Origin: CALLPQ01 sp964392325
Lineage (GTDB): Bacteria; Pseudomonadota; Alphaproteobacteria; Caulobacterales; Parvularculaceae
NCBI GenBank assembly: GCA_964392325.1
Contig: CAYMPJ010000005.1
Coordinates: 62,001-126,000, forward strand
Length of the DNA stretch: 64,000 nt
Reading direction: 5' to 3'
Shown: one piece after another, positions 8,820-18,005 of the stretch
Layout: every line of letters begins with the position of its first letter
Numbering within the stretch: the stretch's first letter is position 1
Translations under genes and position numbers: made by a program
Notes under the pieces: generated by a model
The model's input: only the letters and a program-made list of their open reading frames with translations
Database searches by the model: none
What the model was told of the DNA's origin: nothing

Positions 8820-9358
8820 GTGATAACGCTGAGTCTTTATGGGAATGGTCTATAGAGCATTATGGATTCCCTGGAGCCGAGGGGGTGTTGATAGAAGCTC
8901 AAGATAAATTTTCACTCAACGTGAACATATTATTGTGGTGCTGCTGGCATGGGGAATATGGCCGTGCATTGAGTGAATTGGAAATCCGTAATGCGCTCGA
9001 TATTTCAGTAAACTGGTCTGATAATATTACCTCGGCGCTCAGGCATGCACGTAGAAATATAAAAGAGCAACAAGTTCGGTATGGGGCCGCAGTAGAAAAC
9101 CAAAACGCGCTCTATGAGGCGATAAAAAAGACAGAGTTAATGGCGGAAAAGCATGAGCTTTCATTGTATGAAGCAATTGGTGGTGTATACCATTCCGATG
9201 AAGTATTACCTCAAAAGCCCGCAAAGAAGGAAAATGTACTTTCGATTTCGCGACGGAATATTGCTACCTATCTAGCACTGGCAAAGGTTTCAAAAACAGA
9301 AGATTTTTCCGTTTCTTTAATCGAGCGAATTATCGATAAGGTGTTACCGCAAGGGTAG
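8816..9358 (+). CDS. TIGR02444 family (DUF2390) protein
   Basis: 180 aa. The N-terminal half matches TIGR02444/DUF2390: an early WEWSIEHYG, then VLIEAQDKFSLNVNILLWCCW around residues 24-44. That LQxxxxxDVNxLLxxxW pattern defines the family; its function is not known. The rest is helical and charged, with a C-terminal helix near 138-178. It is followed after 53 bases by the second DUF465 gene on the same strand, so the two are probably cotranscribed. Confidence 0.75.
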   Translation: MSDNAESLWEWSIEHYGFPGAEGVLIEAQDKFSLNVNILLWCCWHGEYGRALSELEIRNALDISVNWSDNITSALRHARRNIKEQQVRYGAAVENQNALYEAIKKTELMAEKHELSLYEAIGGVYHSDEVLPQKPAKKENVLSISRRNIATYLALAKVSKTEDFSVSLIERIIDKVLPQG

Positions 9359-9411
9359 TGCTGATTGGTTAGTGTGTTTGACTAGTATAACAAAAAGTTG
9401 AAGTTAAAAAA

Positions 9412-9714
9412 ATGAGTGATGATAACGAGGACCAAAATGGTGGATTGGAAATACACCATGAAACCGTTATGGATAATGTCCGGAATAAAGCAGATTTCGA
9501 AAAAGACATAATTGGAGCAAATGATGATGCTCTACGTCTCAGAATAGCGCTCTTGGAAGAAGAGCATCGCGATCTGGATAAAGCAATCAAAGCCCTGCAG
9601 ATTCAACCTTCACCGGAGTTATTGGTGATTGCACGCCTAAAGAAAAAGAAACTGAACCTGAAAGATGAAATTTCCCGTCTATATGATCAGGTCGAGCCTG
9701 ATATAATAGCTTGA
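9412..9714 (+). CDS. DUF465 (YdcH-like) protein with N-terminal extension
   Basis: 100 aa. The last 60 residues are a DUF465 helical hairpin, with IALLEEEHRDLDKAIKAL followed by LLVIARLKKKKLNLKDEISRLYDQ; the KKLxLKDEIxxL motif is diagnostic. The first 40 residues are acidic and low in hydrophobic residues, absent from the 57-aa paralogue on the opposite strand. Likely soluble and coiled-coil. The role of the family is unknown. It may be in one operon with the TIGR02444 gene just upstream. Confidence 0.85.
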   Translation: MSDDNEDQNGGLEIHHETVMDNVRNKADFEKDIIGANDDALRLRIALLEEEHRDLDKAIKALQIQPSPELLVIARLKKKKLNLKDEISRLYDQVEPDIIA

Positions 9715-9743
9715 GCGTTTAAATTATAAATCTGTGTGTAGGT

Positions 9744-10520
9744 TCAAGATTGGCGACCACTTCCTGTAGCGATTTTATCCTCATACATGGCCTGGTCTGC
9801 TAGTTGTAAAACCTCTTCAGCACTATTCTCGCCTGTTATGGTGACCAGTCCACTTGCAAAACGTAGCACGATAGATGCGCCTTGCCAGTCTAGAGGCGAA
9901 TTACCGAGAATTTCAGCAAGCTGAGTAATTTTTTGTCTCGCGATATTCTTATCGGTTTTTTCAAGAATAATGCCAAATTCATCCCCGCCTATTCGCGCAA
10001 ACCGGTCAACAACGCGAATATTTTCACTGATCGTTTTGGCGAAATGCTCAAGGGCTGCGTCTCCAGCGGCGTGTCCGTGGGAATCGTTGATTTTCTTTAA
10101 ATTATTGAGATCTAAAAATAGCAGAGTTGCTTTGTGATCATATCGCTTGACCATAGCGAGCGTACGCGCAAGGTCTCTACCGAAAGAGCGCCGGTTTGCG
10201 ATATTCAAAAGAGGGTCCAGATCCGCACGCGCTTCAGCTTTGTTAACGCGACCTTCTAAAGTCGTGATCTCCGACTTTAATTCGTCGATGAGCTCAAGCA
10301 AATTGATGAGGGCTTTTTGGACTTTTGGGGTGAGTTCATTTCCGGGTATTCCGGCAATTTCGACGGTATCGAAAATTGCGGGATTGGCTGATGGGCTTTG
10401 AATAAAGGGATTTTCAGAAAGCGGAGAAACCGCATGCGCCCCTACTGTGCCAATTTTTGGCAACTCTTTTTGTGCTTGGGGAGCCTTTCTAGAGGTAGGT
10501 CGTGGGCGTGATATTTTCAT
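9744..10520 (-). CDS. Diguanylate cyclase (GGDEF domain)
   Basis: 258 aa. The C-terminal GGDEF domain (about residues 95-255) synthesises cyclic di-GMP from two GTP. The active-site motif GGDEF is intact at 178-182, and the allosteric I-site RVVD (RxxD) is at 169-172, five residues upstream, so product feedback inhibition is expected. A predicted coiled-coil helix (about 67-97) precedes the catalytic domain and probably mediates dimerisation. There is no membrane segment or recognised sensor domain. ATG 10520 is chosen for AGGATAGG upstream; an ATG at 10559 is open too. Confidence 0.88.
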   Translation of the reverse strand: MKISRPRPTSRKAPQAQKELPKIGTVGAHAVSPLSENPFIQSPSANPAIFDTVEIAGIPGNELTPKVQKALINLLELIDELKSEITTLEGRVNKAEARADLDPLLNIANRRSFGRDLARTLAMVKRYDHKATLLFLDLNNLKKINDSHGHAAGDAALEHFAKTISENIRVVDRFARIGGDEFGIILEKTDKNIARQKITQLAEILGNSPLDWQGASIVLRFASGLVTITGENSAEEVLQLADQAMYEDKIATGSGRQS

Positions 10521-10676
10521 ATGCCTATCCTGCTCCAGTATGAAGCTGAAATAATTCAATGATTCGCCTAACTAACTATAAAATCTATTATTGGGTGTTT
10601 TGCGGGAATTGAAAAGCGAAATTATTGCTATCTTCTGTCTCCTTCTAGGCTTTTTAGCCATTATTGGGGCACTATA

Positions 10677-10892
10677 ATGGCTGATACAAAGCCTGGAGAT
10701 GGCGTTCTTCAGGTTGGCATTCATCTTAGCCCGTTGGATGCACATTTCGTCGCATTCCGCTTGAATATTGTCATTATGACACGCATTTTAAGGATGTGGA
10801 CCAGGACATTCGTACAGATCCCCCTTCTCTGCAGTGCGAACCTGATCCCTTCTACTGGAAGAGGCGTTAGTTCAAGCGCCCCCGATCACTAG
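10677..10892 (+). pseudogene. Possible frameshifted gene remnant
   Basis: A 71-codon frame starting MADTKPGDGV looks protein-like only up to DAHFVAFR near 10765. After that its composition becomes unlike coding sequence, while the +1 frame gives a plausible stretch containing PLEYCHYDTHFKDVDQDI and ending DPFYWKRR at a TAG near 10867. One single-base indel near 10765 would join the two into a chain of roughly 65 residues. I do not recognise the family. It could be a decayed gene, a sequencing error, or chance. Confidence 0.3.
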
Positions 10893-11023
10893 CGTCTCTT
10901 CCCTATTAATCCCCATCTTGTGCAATATTTGAGTTAATTTTGACTCCCCGGCACATATTGCTGCTTAATGGAAATGACATTGATCGCAACCTTATCTACC
11001 CTGTACTCTATTAATTTGTTGAA
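10893..11023. other. Intergenic region, no gene seen
   Basis: With the remnant before it, the stretch from 10521 to 11023 lacks any intact gene I can support. Nothing resembling an RNA gene or strong terminator was found here. Confidence 0.4.
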
Positions 11024-11875
11024 GTGCGTAGTAGCAAATTTTCTAATGATATTGTTTATATGCCGGCTAATGAGCTTATCATGTTTGACTATAAGCCTGT
11101 CATAATTGTCCTTTTTATAGGATTCCATATAGCGGAAATATTAACGCGCTCCTTTTGGGCAAGCGGTAAAGTGCGCAGGGATGATATCTATATAGAGATC
11201 ATTGGAACTGCATTCTTCATGGCTATCGCCGTGCCCTTTATTTTCTATGGCGCGCCTGTTGTCGTGGAATGGGTTGTGCCCGGATCAGCGAATGCGTGGG
11301 CGGGTTTTTTGTGGTGGCAAATGCTCCTTATCCTATTGTTCGTGGATGAGGGCTTGCATTATTGGTGGCATAGAGCATGCCATGAAGTACCATTACTTTA
11401 CAATTTGCACCGTGCGCATCACTCTTGTCAGTATATGAGTGTGCGTTTGGCCTACCGGAACAATATTTTTTATTTTCTATTAATGCCCAGTGTATGGGCC
11501 TCGGCGGCATTGATCCATCTCGGCTTTGGTCCCGTTTATGCCTTTTATATTATATTCAAGATGCTTATTAATTTTGGTTCCCATTCGCCCCTTCGTTGGG
11601 ACAGCTGGATGTATGATAAAGTATTTTTGAGAAAGCCGCTTTGGTTACTCGAGCGCATTATAACCACGCCAGCTGCGCATTCCGCTCACCATGGATTGGC
11701 AAAGCAGGACGGCATTACCCACTATAAAGGGAATTACGCAAATTTATTATTCCTGTGGGATGTTGTGTTTGGTACCGCCAAGCTGGCCCGGAGATACCCT
11801 GAAAATTATGGTATCGAAAACATCGAACCAAAAAGCTGGAAACATGAAATGTTTTGGCCGATTTGGCGCGATTAA
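11024..11875 (+). CDS. Sterol desaturase / fatty acid hydroxylase family protein
   Basis: 283 aa integral membrane di-iron oxygenase. The three histidine clusters that hold the iron pair are visible as HRACHE, HRAHH and HSAHHG, the order and spacing of the family, with transmembrane segments near residues 25-40, 58-75, 85-110 and 155-190. Members hydroxylate or desaturate lipids such as sterols, carotenoids or fatty acids; the substrate is not readable. The GTG at 11024 lacks a convincing ribosome-binding site, and ATGs at 11060 and 11081 are alternatives that would leave the histidine core intact. No partner reductase is adjacent. Confidence 0.85.
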   Translation: MRSSKFSNDIVYMPANELIMFDYKPVIIVLFIGFHIAEILTRSFWASGKVRRDDIYIEIIGTAFFMAIAVPFIFYGAPVVVEWVVPGSANAWAGFLWWQMLLILLFVDEGLHYWWHRACHEVPLLYNLHRAHHSCQYMSVRLAYRNNIFYFLLMPSVWASAALIHLGFGPVYAFYIIFKMLINFGSHSPLRWDSWMYDKVFLRKPLWLLERIITTPAAHSAHHGLAKQDGITHYKGNYANLLFLWDVVFGTAKLARRYPENYGIENIEPKSWKHEMFWPIWRD

Positions 11876-11883
11876 GAGGGTAG

Positions 11884-11914
11884 TAAAGCCATTCGCTCAG
11901 AGTGAATGGCTTTA
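11884..11914. terminator. Bidirectional hairpin between convergent genes
   Basis: Perfect 11-bp inverted repeat TAAAGCCATTC / GAATGGCTTTA with a 9-base loop, lying between the stop codons of the sterol desaturase (plus) and the DM13 lipoprotein (minus). The stem ends in A/T runs that serve as a weak U-tract on either strand. Confidence 0.65.
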
Positions 11915-11927
11915 GGTACATATCTGC

Positions 11928-12461
11928 TTATGATCCGTATGTGTCGTCAAGAGCGTCTGGCTCCTGATAGGGCTTGAAATTGGCAACACCTAGAGCAACA
12001 CTAAACTTGTCGCACCATATGTAAACCTGACCCATTCCTGACAGACTTAGGCCTTTGGGTATTTCATAAGTTTGTGCACCTGTGAGATTTTTCAAATCGG
12101 CAATATTCGTTTCTTTTATGTACTCGCCATTGCCAAAACCGACAGATGGGTCAGGTGCGCCATCAAGGCTAAAATCCTCAGAAAAAACCAACTGAACACC
12201 ATCTTCTGTTCGTATAATCGTTGCACTGCCGGTGACCACGTGATCGTTTAGTCCGCTAAAGGTTCCTTTAACGAGGGGGCCCAATTTTTTCACCGGTTTT
12301 TCCACGCTTCTCTCGGTTTTGGGGGCGGTTTCAGTGGTTGGAGCAACTTCTTTTTTTGCTGGCGGTGGCGCTGTCTCACCGCCTCCACTGCAGCCAGCCA
12401 GAACGATACTGAATGAGAATAGGGAAGTGAAAAGAAGCTTCGAGGATGTTAATTTTAACAT
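11928..12461 (-). CDS. DM13 domain lipoprotein
   Basis: 177 aa. It has an N-terminal lipoprotein signal with lipobox LAGC (Cys23), a Pro/Ala/Thr/Lys-rich linker (residues 28-60) and a DM13 domain (about 65-168). DM13 hallmarks include GTFSGL, PDPSVGFGN, TYEIPKGLS and the conserved cysteine segment VYIWCDKFSVALGVANF. DM13 is proposed to act in extracytoplasmic redox chemistry through its conserved Cys. AGGAG lies 7 bases before the ATG. Likely anchored in the periplasm or outer membrane. It stands alone on its strand. Confidence 0.85.
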   Translation of the reverse strand: MLKLTSSKLLFTSLFSFSIVLAGCSGGGETAPPPAKKEVAPTTETAPKTERSVEKPVKKLGPLVKGTFSGLNDHVVTGSATIIRTEDGVQLVFSEDFSLDGAPDPSVGFGNGEYIKETNIADLKNLTGAQTYEIPKGLSLSGMGQVYIWCDKFSVALGVANFKPYQEPDALDDTYGS

Positions 12462-12682
12462 GTTTATCTCCTGCGTATAAATAATTGGTATGGTTCAGTT
12501 GTGGCTCGTTGAATTTATGACTTCGGTCAAATTGGGGGATATTCAAGCCAGAAATGCGTAAACGCCTTGTTTAAAGGAAATTTTTGTAAATTTCTACCCC
12601 GATAAGAAGCCAAAAAGGCAGATGGGGAGGGCGTAATGAGTATAGTGAATTTAGCGTTGTTATAGATAAACCACCCAAATCC

Positions 12683-13147
12683 TTAGCTTTTACGGGTTCG
12701 TTTCTTTCTTCTTCGCTCGGGGATAACCGCTTCCAGGCTTGGAACTATAGTGTAAAGGTCATAACCAGCAGTGCTCGCTTCTTCGAGAATATCGGCTATC
12801 ACATCGCCATTGCTGGCACGATAAAATGCGCGCACCATGGTGGAGCGCGTGCCACTCCTACAAAAGGCAAGAATTGGCCCTTCATGGTCCTCAATGGCAT
12901 CTTTGAAATCGTTTATGTGGTGTTTGCCAATCCCGCGACCATCGACAGGAATGTGATAGAATTTTATGCCAAGCTGCTTGGCGGCATTCGCGATCTCTTC
13001 ATTGAGAGGCTGTTCTATCTCTTCCCCATCGGGGCGGTTGGATATAATTAGCTTGATGCCCATCTCCTTCGCAGCGGCCACATCATCAACATCGATTTGT
13101 GGGGCAACGAAAAACCCTTTTGCAAGTGGGATAAATTTATCAGACAT
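12683..13147 (-). CDS. TIGR01244 family sulfur transferase (DUF442)
   Basis: 154 aa dual-specificity-phosphatase-like fold, the DUF442/TIGR01244 family also found fused to beta-lactamase-fold sulfide enzymes (Blh/BigR-regulated) in alphaproteobacteria. The P-loop CRSGTRS at residues 96-102 carries the nucleophilic Cys96; SNRPDGE at 36-42 and HIPVDGRGI are also family-conserved. Probably handles persulfide or sulfane sulfur. The C-terminal tail is very basic (RRRKKRTRK), not usual in the family. No metallo-beta-lactamase partner lies nearby. Confidence 0.82.
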   Translation of the reverse strand: MSDKFIPLAKGFFVAPQIDVDDVAAAKEMGIKLIISNRPDGEEIEQPLNEEIANAAKQLGIKFYHIPVDGRGIGKHHINDFKDAIEDHEGPILAFCRSGTRSTMVRAFYRASNGDVIADILEEASTAGYDLYTIVPSLEAVIPERRRKKRTRKS

Positions 13148-13323
13148 TTGTTACACTTTTGAGATATTACGGGAGTTTGTTAAAGCAAAGCGTGAAGGCG
13201 GACAAGAATAAATACCATTAATTTTACATCAAATAGTCTGGGCAACCCATTAGTCAGACTTAATAATTGGTTAATTTTATGGTGACTAAAGGTGCTGGAT
13301 TTTAAAAAGAGAGATAACATCAT

Positions 13324-13758
13324 ATGCCATTACATCCTTTTCACCTTGCTATACCAGTGAATAATCTTGAAAGCGCGTTGACTTTTTATCATGAAAAACT
13401 TGGCTGTCCGCTTGGGCGAAGCTGTGAACAATGGATTGATTTTGACTTTTTCGGTCATCAGCTCGTTGTCCATCTCGCGCCCGAAGAGATGAATAGCGAA
13501 GAGAAGGCGAATAATCGGCACAATACTGTCGATGGAGATGAGGTACCGGTTCGTCATTTTGGGATGGTTCTCGATTGGGAGACCTGGGAGCAATTGCAGG
13601 CGAGGCTAAAGAAACTAAGAATTCATTTTTTTTTAGAGCCCAAAATCCGCTTCGAAGGAGATATGGGTGAGCAGGGCACATTCTTTATTAAAGATCCTTC
13701 GGGAAATGCCTTAGAGTTTAAGGCTTTTAAAAACCAAGATCAGTTATTCGCACACTGA
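13324..13758 (+). CDS. VOC superfamily (glyoxalase/dioxygenase-fold) protein
   Basis: 144 aa vicinal-oxygen-chelate protein. The opening HPFHLAIPVNNLESALTFY carries the first metal-ligand His, VRHFGMVLDWETW a second, and the C-terminal FFIKDPSGNALEFKAF the Glu ligand, so a metal site is likely. Resembles small dioxygenase-like VOC proteins of alphaproteobacteria; reaction unknown. GAGAGA lies upstream of the ATG. It converges on the RNase R gene with only 9 bases between stop codons. Confidence 0.82.
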   Translation: MPLHPFHLAIPVNNLESALTFYHEKLGCPLGRSCEQWIDFDFFGHQLVVHLAPEEMNSEEKANNRHNTVDGDEVPVRHFGMVLDWETWEQLQARLKKLRIHFFLEPKIRFEGDMGEQGTFFIKDPSGNALEFKAFKNQDQLFAH

Positions 13759-13767
13759 GAAAGTAGA

Positions 13768-15972
13768 TTATCGCCCTTTACGCTTGCGGGATTTTTTCAA
13801 TTTCTTCATTTTTTGCTGGTGTGATTTGCTAGTCTTGGCTTTACCGCCCTTGCTTTTGTCGTTCTTAGTTTTTGAATTAGCCCTACTGGAAGAGTCGTTT
13901 TTGTCTTTTATGGGCTTAGTCATTATTTCAAAAATCAATCCACCAGACACAGGGGTTGCTTCTTTGAGAGCGACCCTGACACTTTGACCAAGGAAATAAT
14001 ATTCGCGGCGATTACGATCTATTATACGGTTTAAAGGTTCATCATACTGCCAACTTCGACCGGGCAGTGAGCGCATCGGGATAAACCCATCTGCACCCGT
14101 CTCATTAAGCATGACAAATAATCCAAATCTGGTAACCCCGCGAATTCGTGCGTCAAATTCGGCCCCGGTTTGATCGCTCAGATAGTCCGCCAGATAACGA
14201 TCATTGGTTTCGCGTTCTGCGAGCATGGCCCGGCGTTCAAGGGTACTAATATTTTCTGCTATTTCACTCAGTCGCTCGGTTTCGTTACCAGTACTCCCTC
14301 CTTCACCGAGATTACACGCCTTCACTAACGCTCTATGGACAGTCAAATCAGCATATCGGCGGATGGGAGAAGTGAAGTGCGCATATCGATTCAAATTTAA
14401 ACCAAAGTGACCAAGGTTTTGAGTGCTATAAATAGCCTGTCGCTGGGATCGCAGGACAACTTCAGAGACCATTTCTTTTTGATCCCGGCCTGCTGCAATC
14501 TTCAACATCTGATTAAAGTGTGACGGGCGCACCGACTTTCCTTTTACAAGAGTGTAATCAAGGGTTTGCAGGTAAGCTCGTATGGCCTGTAATTTTTCTG
14601 GATCCGGGACATCATGAACACGGTAAATGAGAGGTGTGTTTGCTTTCTCCAATGTTTGAGCAGCGGCAACATTGGCCAGGATCATAAATTCTTCAATCAG
14701 CTTATGAGCATCGAAGCGTTCGCGCAAAGCGACTTGTTCGACAAGGCCATCTTTACCGAGAATGATTTTTCGCTCTTGAAGCTCAAGGTCAAGAGGGGCG
14801 CGTTTCTTGCGTTCGATAAGACGACATTGATAAGCAGCATAGAGAGCGTCCATCGTTTGTTTTATTGTTTTCGACGGGGCCTTTCCGCCTTCGAAAATGT
14901 CTTGTGCCGCTTCGTATGAAAGTTTTGCTGCTGATCGCATCATTGCGCGAACAAACTTGTGGCCGATCATTTGTCCGTTCTTGTCCAGGACCATTTCGAC
15001 CGCAAGACAGGGGCGATCTTCGCGATCGCGCAAAGAACAAAGATTATTTGATAATTCCTCTGGCAACATAGGGATAACCCGATCAGGCAAATAGACCGAG
15101 TTCCCACGTTTAAAGGCCTCATCGTCGAGATTACTACCTGGCCGTACGAACCAACTGACATCGGCAATCGCTACCCAAACCCTATACCCTCCTTCATTGT
15201 CGGGTGATGGGTCTGGCTGGGCGCTGACCGCATCATCATGATCTTTAGCGTCATGAGGGTCGATTGTTAATAAACCCGCATCACGCAAATCCACACGACC
15301 ATCCATTGTAGGCATCGTTACATTTAGTGCATCTTCGATAACCTGATCTGGGAATTCAATGCGGATATTATGTGATGCTAAGGCAATTAATGAATACGCG
15401 CCGGGCGCGTCGATGTTGCCTGCCACCTCTAATATGCGCGCTTTTTTGTTTCCTCCGGAACGACCTGAACGTTGATTACGCTCATTGCGTTTTTCCACCC
15501 AGACAAGTTCGCCGTCTTTAGCTTCTCCGCGGTCTTGTTTATCGACAAAAAAACTATTCTTACCGCTTCGTTCTACAGGCTCGGCGATTAAGCCTTTTGG
15601 CATTTCACGGAAAACTGCCAAAATCCGATCCGGGCCTTCCCCAATCTTACGAATGATCTTTGCGGTGTAGGAATTTTTCGAAACAGGCTCGATACGAACG
15701 AGAAATCGTTCACGGATACCTGGGGCAGGGCGGAAGAGTTTTGCGTTTTCAGAAGTGAGCATGATCTGTAAAGGTGGTTCAAATGCATGTTGCTGGTCTT
15801 TTGTTAGTTTGGTTGGCCAACATATGAGTTGACCATCTTCGTCTACATCAATGATTTCGACGGGTAGAATCTTGGGCATTTCCAGACTGAGTGATGGATT
15901 GCCCTTCCTTGATTTAGTGCGTGTGGATTTGCGCTTTTTTGCAGCTGATCGGTGGGGTAACTTTTTGGGCAC
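13768..15972 (-). CDS. rnr: Ribonuclease R
   Basis: 734 aa processive 3'-to-5' exoribonuclease of the RNB/RNase II family. In order: a basic N-terminal region, cold-shock OB domains (about 50-210), the RNB catalytic domain (about 225-560) containing the acidic active-site segment TIDPHDAKDHDDAVSA and VAIADVSWFV, an S1 domain (about 605-690) and a highly basic Lys/Ser-rich tail typical of RNase R, not RNase II. The start is GTG at 15972 with GGAAA upstream. It degrades structured RNA and is important in RNA quality control and at low temperature. Confidence 0.94.
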   Translation of the reverse strand: MPKKLPHRSAAKKRKSTRTKSRKGNPSLSLEMPKILPVEIIDVDEDGQLICWPTKLTKDQQHAFEPPLQIMLTSENAKLFRPAPGIRERFLVRIEPVSKNSYTAKIIRKIGEGPDRILAVFREMPKGLIAEPVERSGKNSFFVDKQDRGEAKDGELVWVEKRNERNQRSGRSGGNKKARILEVAGNIDAPGAYSLIALASHNIRIEFPDQVIEDALNVTMPTMDGRVDLRDAGLLTIDPHDAKDHDDAVSAQPDPSPDNEGGYRVWVAIADVSWFVRPGSNLDDEAFKRGNSVYLPDRVIPMLPEELSNNLCSLRDREDRPCLAVEMVLDKNGQMIGHKFVRAMMRSAAKLSYEAAQDIFEGGKAPSKTIKQTMDALYAAYQCRLIERKKRAPLDLELQERKIILGKDGLVEQVALRERFDAHKLIEEFMILANVAAAQTLEKANTPLIYRVHDVPDPEKLQAIRAYLQTLDYTLVKGKSVRPSHFNQMLKIAAGRDQKEMVSEVVLRSQRQAIYSTQNLGHFGLNLNRYAHFTSPIRRYADLTVHRALVKACNLGEGGSTGNETERLSEIAENISTLERRAMLAERETNDRYLADYLSDQTGAEFDARIRGVTRFGLFVMLNETGADGFIPMRSLPGRSWQYDEPLNRIIDRNRREYYFLGQSVRVALKEATPVSGGLIFEIMTKPIKDKNDSSSRANSKTKNDKSKGGKAKTSKSHQQKMKKLKKSRKRKGR

Positions 15973-16210
15973 GCAAATATTTCCAATATTTTAAGATCGT
16001 CGATTATTTTCGGGTGTCCGGGGACTCCAGTAAAATAACCCGTTATAGAGAATTTTTTTCATTTCCCGCGTTTCAGAGGGATACCCGTATAGGGAAATAT
16101 CGGGTAATATGCCTTTATTCTTAGAGCTTGTGGCTGTTTTCTCACTTTATTCAAGAAGTTTCGCGTAGGGGTACTATATTTTGTTTGAAAAACTACGGAA
16201 TAAAGAGCCT

Positions 16211-17245
16211 GTGTCAAAAAAGGTTTGGTATTTCTGCATACTCTTGGCGGTTTTGTGTGGGTGCGAAACTGTACCTGAACAAATCCTGATTTATGGTGCG
16301 CCACAAGACAAGGTCCTTGAAATCCACACTTATCGTGTCGATGAGAGAAGCCGGATGCTGGTTGACGTAAAGGTGAACGGAATTGGGCCTTTCCCTTTTA
16401 TCATTGATACAGGAGCATCGCGAACTTTACTCTATGAAGATTTACGGGAGGAACTTGGTTTCGAATATACCGACGACGATTCATTTTTTGTTCATGGCGC
16501 AATTATTAGTCAGGAACGTCCGGCCCTAGCAATTGAATCTATTGCGGTTGGAGATATAGCGATCACTAACGTTCAGTCCTTCTCGATCAAGCGTCCTTTG
16601 GGGGATGAAGGTAGTGTTGCGCGAGGGATACTTGGTCTGGATTTTTTAGCTCAATATGCCCTGTTTGTGGATGTCGATGAGCAAATTATCGTTTTTGCTG
16701 AAAGCGGATACACGCCCCCGCAAAAATTTTATACTTCCGTGCCTATTGTATTTGATGATTTGGGGCTGCTCGATTTGGGTGTGCCCCTTATTGAAGCGCG
16801 AATAAATGGTACGCCCATTGAAGCGCTTCTGGATCTGGGTGCTGAGCGGACGATAATGAACTGGGCGAGCGCAGATTTTATTGGGGTTGATGTGCGTAGA
16901 TTTCTACGTGGGCGCTATGAGTTTGGAGGAATATTCAGTGCAATTCCTATCGTTGCGGGCGCATCGGGTGCTTATATATCTATTGGTGACCGGTTTTGGG
17001 AGAAAATGAATATCGATATCGCAAATCTGCCAATATTTAAAACGCTTAAAAGGGAAGATTCTCCCATGATGTTGGTCAGTGCAGGGCAATTAAGACAAGA
17101 GAATTTTATCATAGATTTTCCCGCTGAAATTTTTTTTCTGGAAGCGGATAAAAGTCAGCGCTCTCCTGATCTTTCTAAGGGGGAATGTGTGAATCCAAAT
17201 GGGGGTATAATTAGTTTTTGTGCTAGGCCCACCAAGCTGAGGTAA
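16211..17245 (+). CDS. Retropepsin-like aspartic protease, lipoprotein
   Basis: About 344 aa. From the GTG at 16211 the N-terminus is a compact lipoprotein signal ending LCGC; an in-frame TTG at 16181 would add ten charged residues. The first aspartic protease motif FIIDTGASRTLL is intact and is followed by GILGLDFL. A second homologous half (LLDLGAERTIMN) has Leu in place of Thr/Ser in the catalytic triad. The two-lobed layout is that of bacterial pepsin/retropepsin-like proteins. Probably periplasmic; activity is uncertain because of the altered second motif. Confidence 0.8.
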   Translation: MSKKVWYFCILLAVLCGCETVPEQILIYGAPQDKVLEIHTYRVDERSRMLVDVKVNGIGPFPFIIDTGASRTLLYEDLREELGFEYTDDDSFFVHGAIISQERPALAIESIAVGDIAITNVQSFSIKRPLGDEGSVARGILGLDFLAQYALFVDVDEQIIVFAESGYTPPQKFYTSVPIVFDDLGLLDLGVPLIEARINGTPIEALLDLGAERTIMNWASADFIGVDVRRFLRGRYEFGGIFSAIPIVAGASGAYISIGDRFWEKMNIDIANLPIFKTLKREDSPMMLVSAGQLRQENFIIDFPAEIFFLEADKSQRSPDLSKGECVNPNGGIISFCARPTKLR

Positions 17246-17402
17246 TTTTCAAAGCTTATTTGGATCAATTAGGAGACAATGCGTAAATTTTAAGTTTCAG
17301 GGTTAGCCTGAAATTTGGCCAATTCTAACTGATCAGTTTTGGTTGGTGTTGAGTATTTCCTTATTCGCAAAACCATTAAAGTATTTTTATACCGGAAATG
17401 CC

Positions 17403-18005
17403 CTAGAAATTTAAAGGATTTCGTTGTTTGCCTTTTATCAAAATTTCGTAATGGAGATGGATACCCGTTGCATTGCCCGACTTTCCGGTTTTTCCAATTA
17501 TGGTCCCCGCTTTGATACTCGCTCCCTTTTTTAAGGTTTTTGAAAATTCGGATAGATGGGCGTAACGCGTAGAAACTTTGTTGGCGTGCAGAATTTCAAT
17601 GTAACGACCAAAATTTTGTCCTCTACCAATAAATGTAATTTTGCCGTCGGCAGCCGCGAGAATGGGTGAGGGCGTCCTAGTTGCGATATCGATACCTTTG
17701 TGATGAGAACCAGCTCCGCCTTTGCGACGGCCAAAACCGGAGGAGAGACACGACTGACCAACAACCGGATTTGTAATTAATTGGACACGATTGATCGTTT
17801 GAATAGATTCGTAGTTTTTGATTCGCCCTTTAGAGTTTTGCGTTGGAGCATTTGAAATTTTGATTCCTTTGCACGGGATTAAAATTGCCCCGTTAAGTTT
17901 TTTAGAAGCGGGTGCATTTGTGGCACAGGAGGCCATAAATAAGCTGAAAACTATCAGAGTCTTAACAGAATAATTAGGAAATTTAAAAATTGCATCCAAC
18001 TCCAA
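17403..18005 (-). CDS. M23 family peptidoglycan endopeptidase, lipoprotein
   Basis: 200 aa with a lipobox MASC near residue 27. The C-terminal LytM/M23 domain (about 85-195) has the zinc ligands: His and Asp in HHKGIDIA, and HLHYE near the C-terminus, plus GRGQNFGRYIEILH and RYAHL. A metalloendopeptidase cutting peptide cross-links, or a LytM activator of amidases; the intact zinc ligands favour an active enzyme. Start is TTG 18005 with no strong ribosome-binding site, so the N-terminus is uncertain. It stands alone, preceded by a long AT-rich region. Confidence 0.87.
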   Translation of the reverse strand: MELDAIFKFPNYSVKTLIVFSLFMASCATNAPASKKLNGAILIPCKGIKISNAPTQNSKGRIKNYESIQTINRVQLITNPVVGQSCLSSGFGRRKGGAGSHHKGIDIATRTPSPILAAADGKITFIGRGQNFGRYIEILHANKVSTRYAHLSEFSKTLKKGASIKAGTIIGKTGKSGNATGIHLHYEILIKGKQRNPLNF

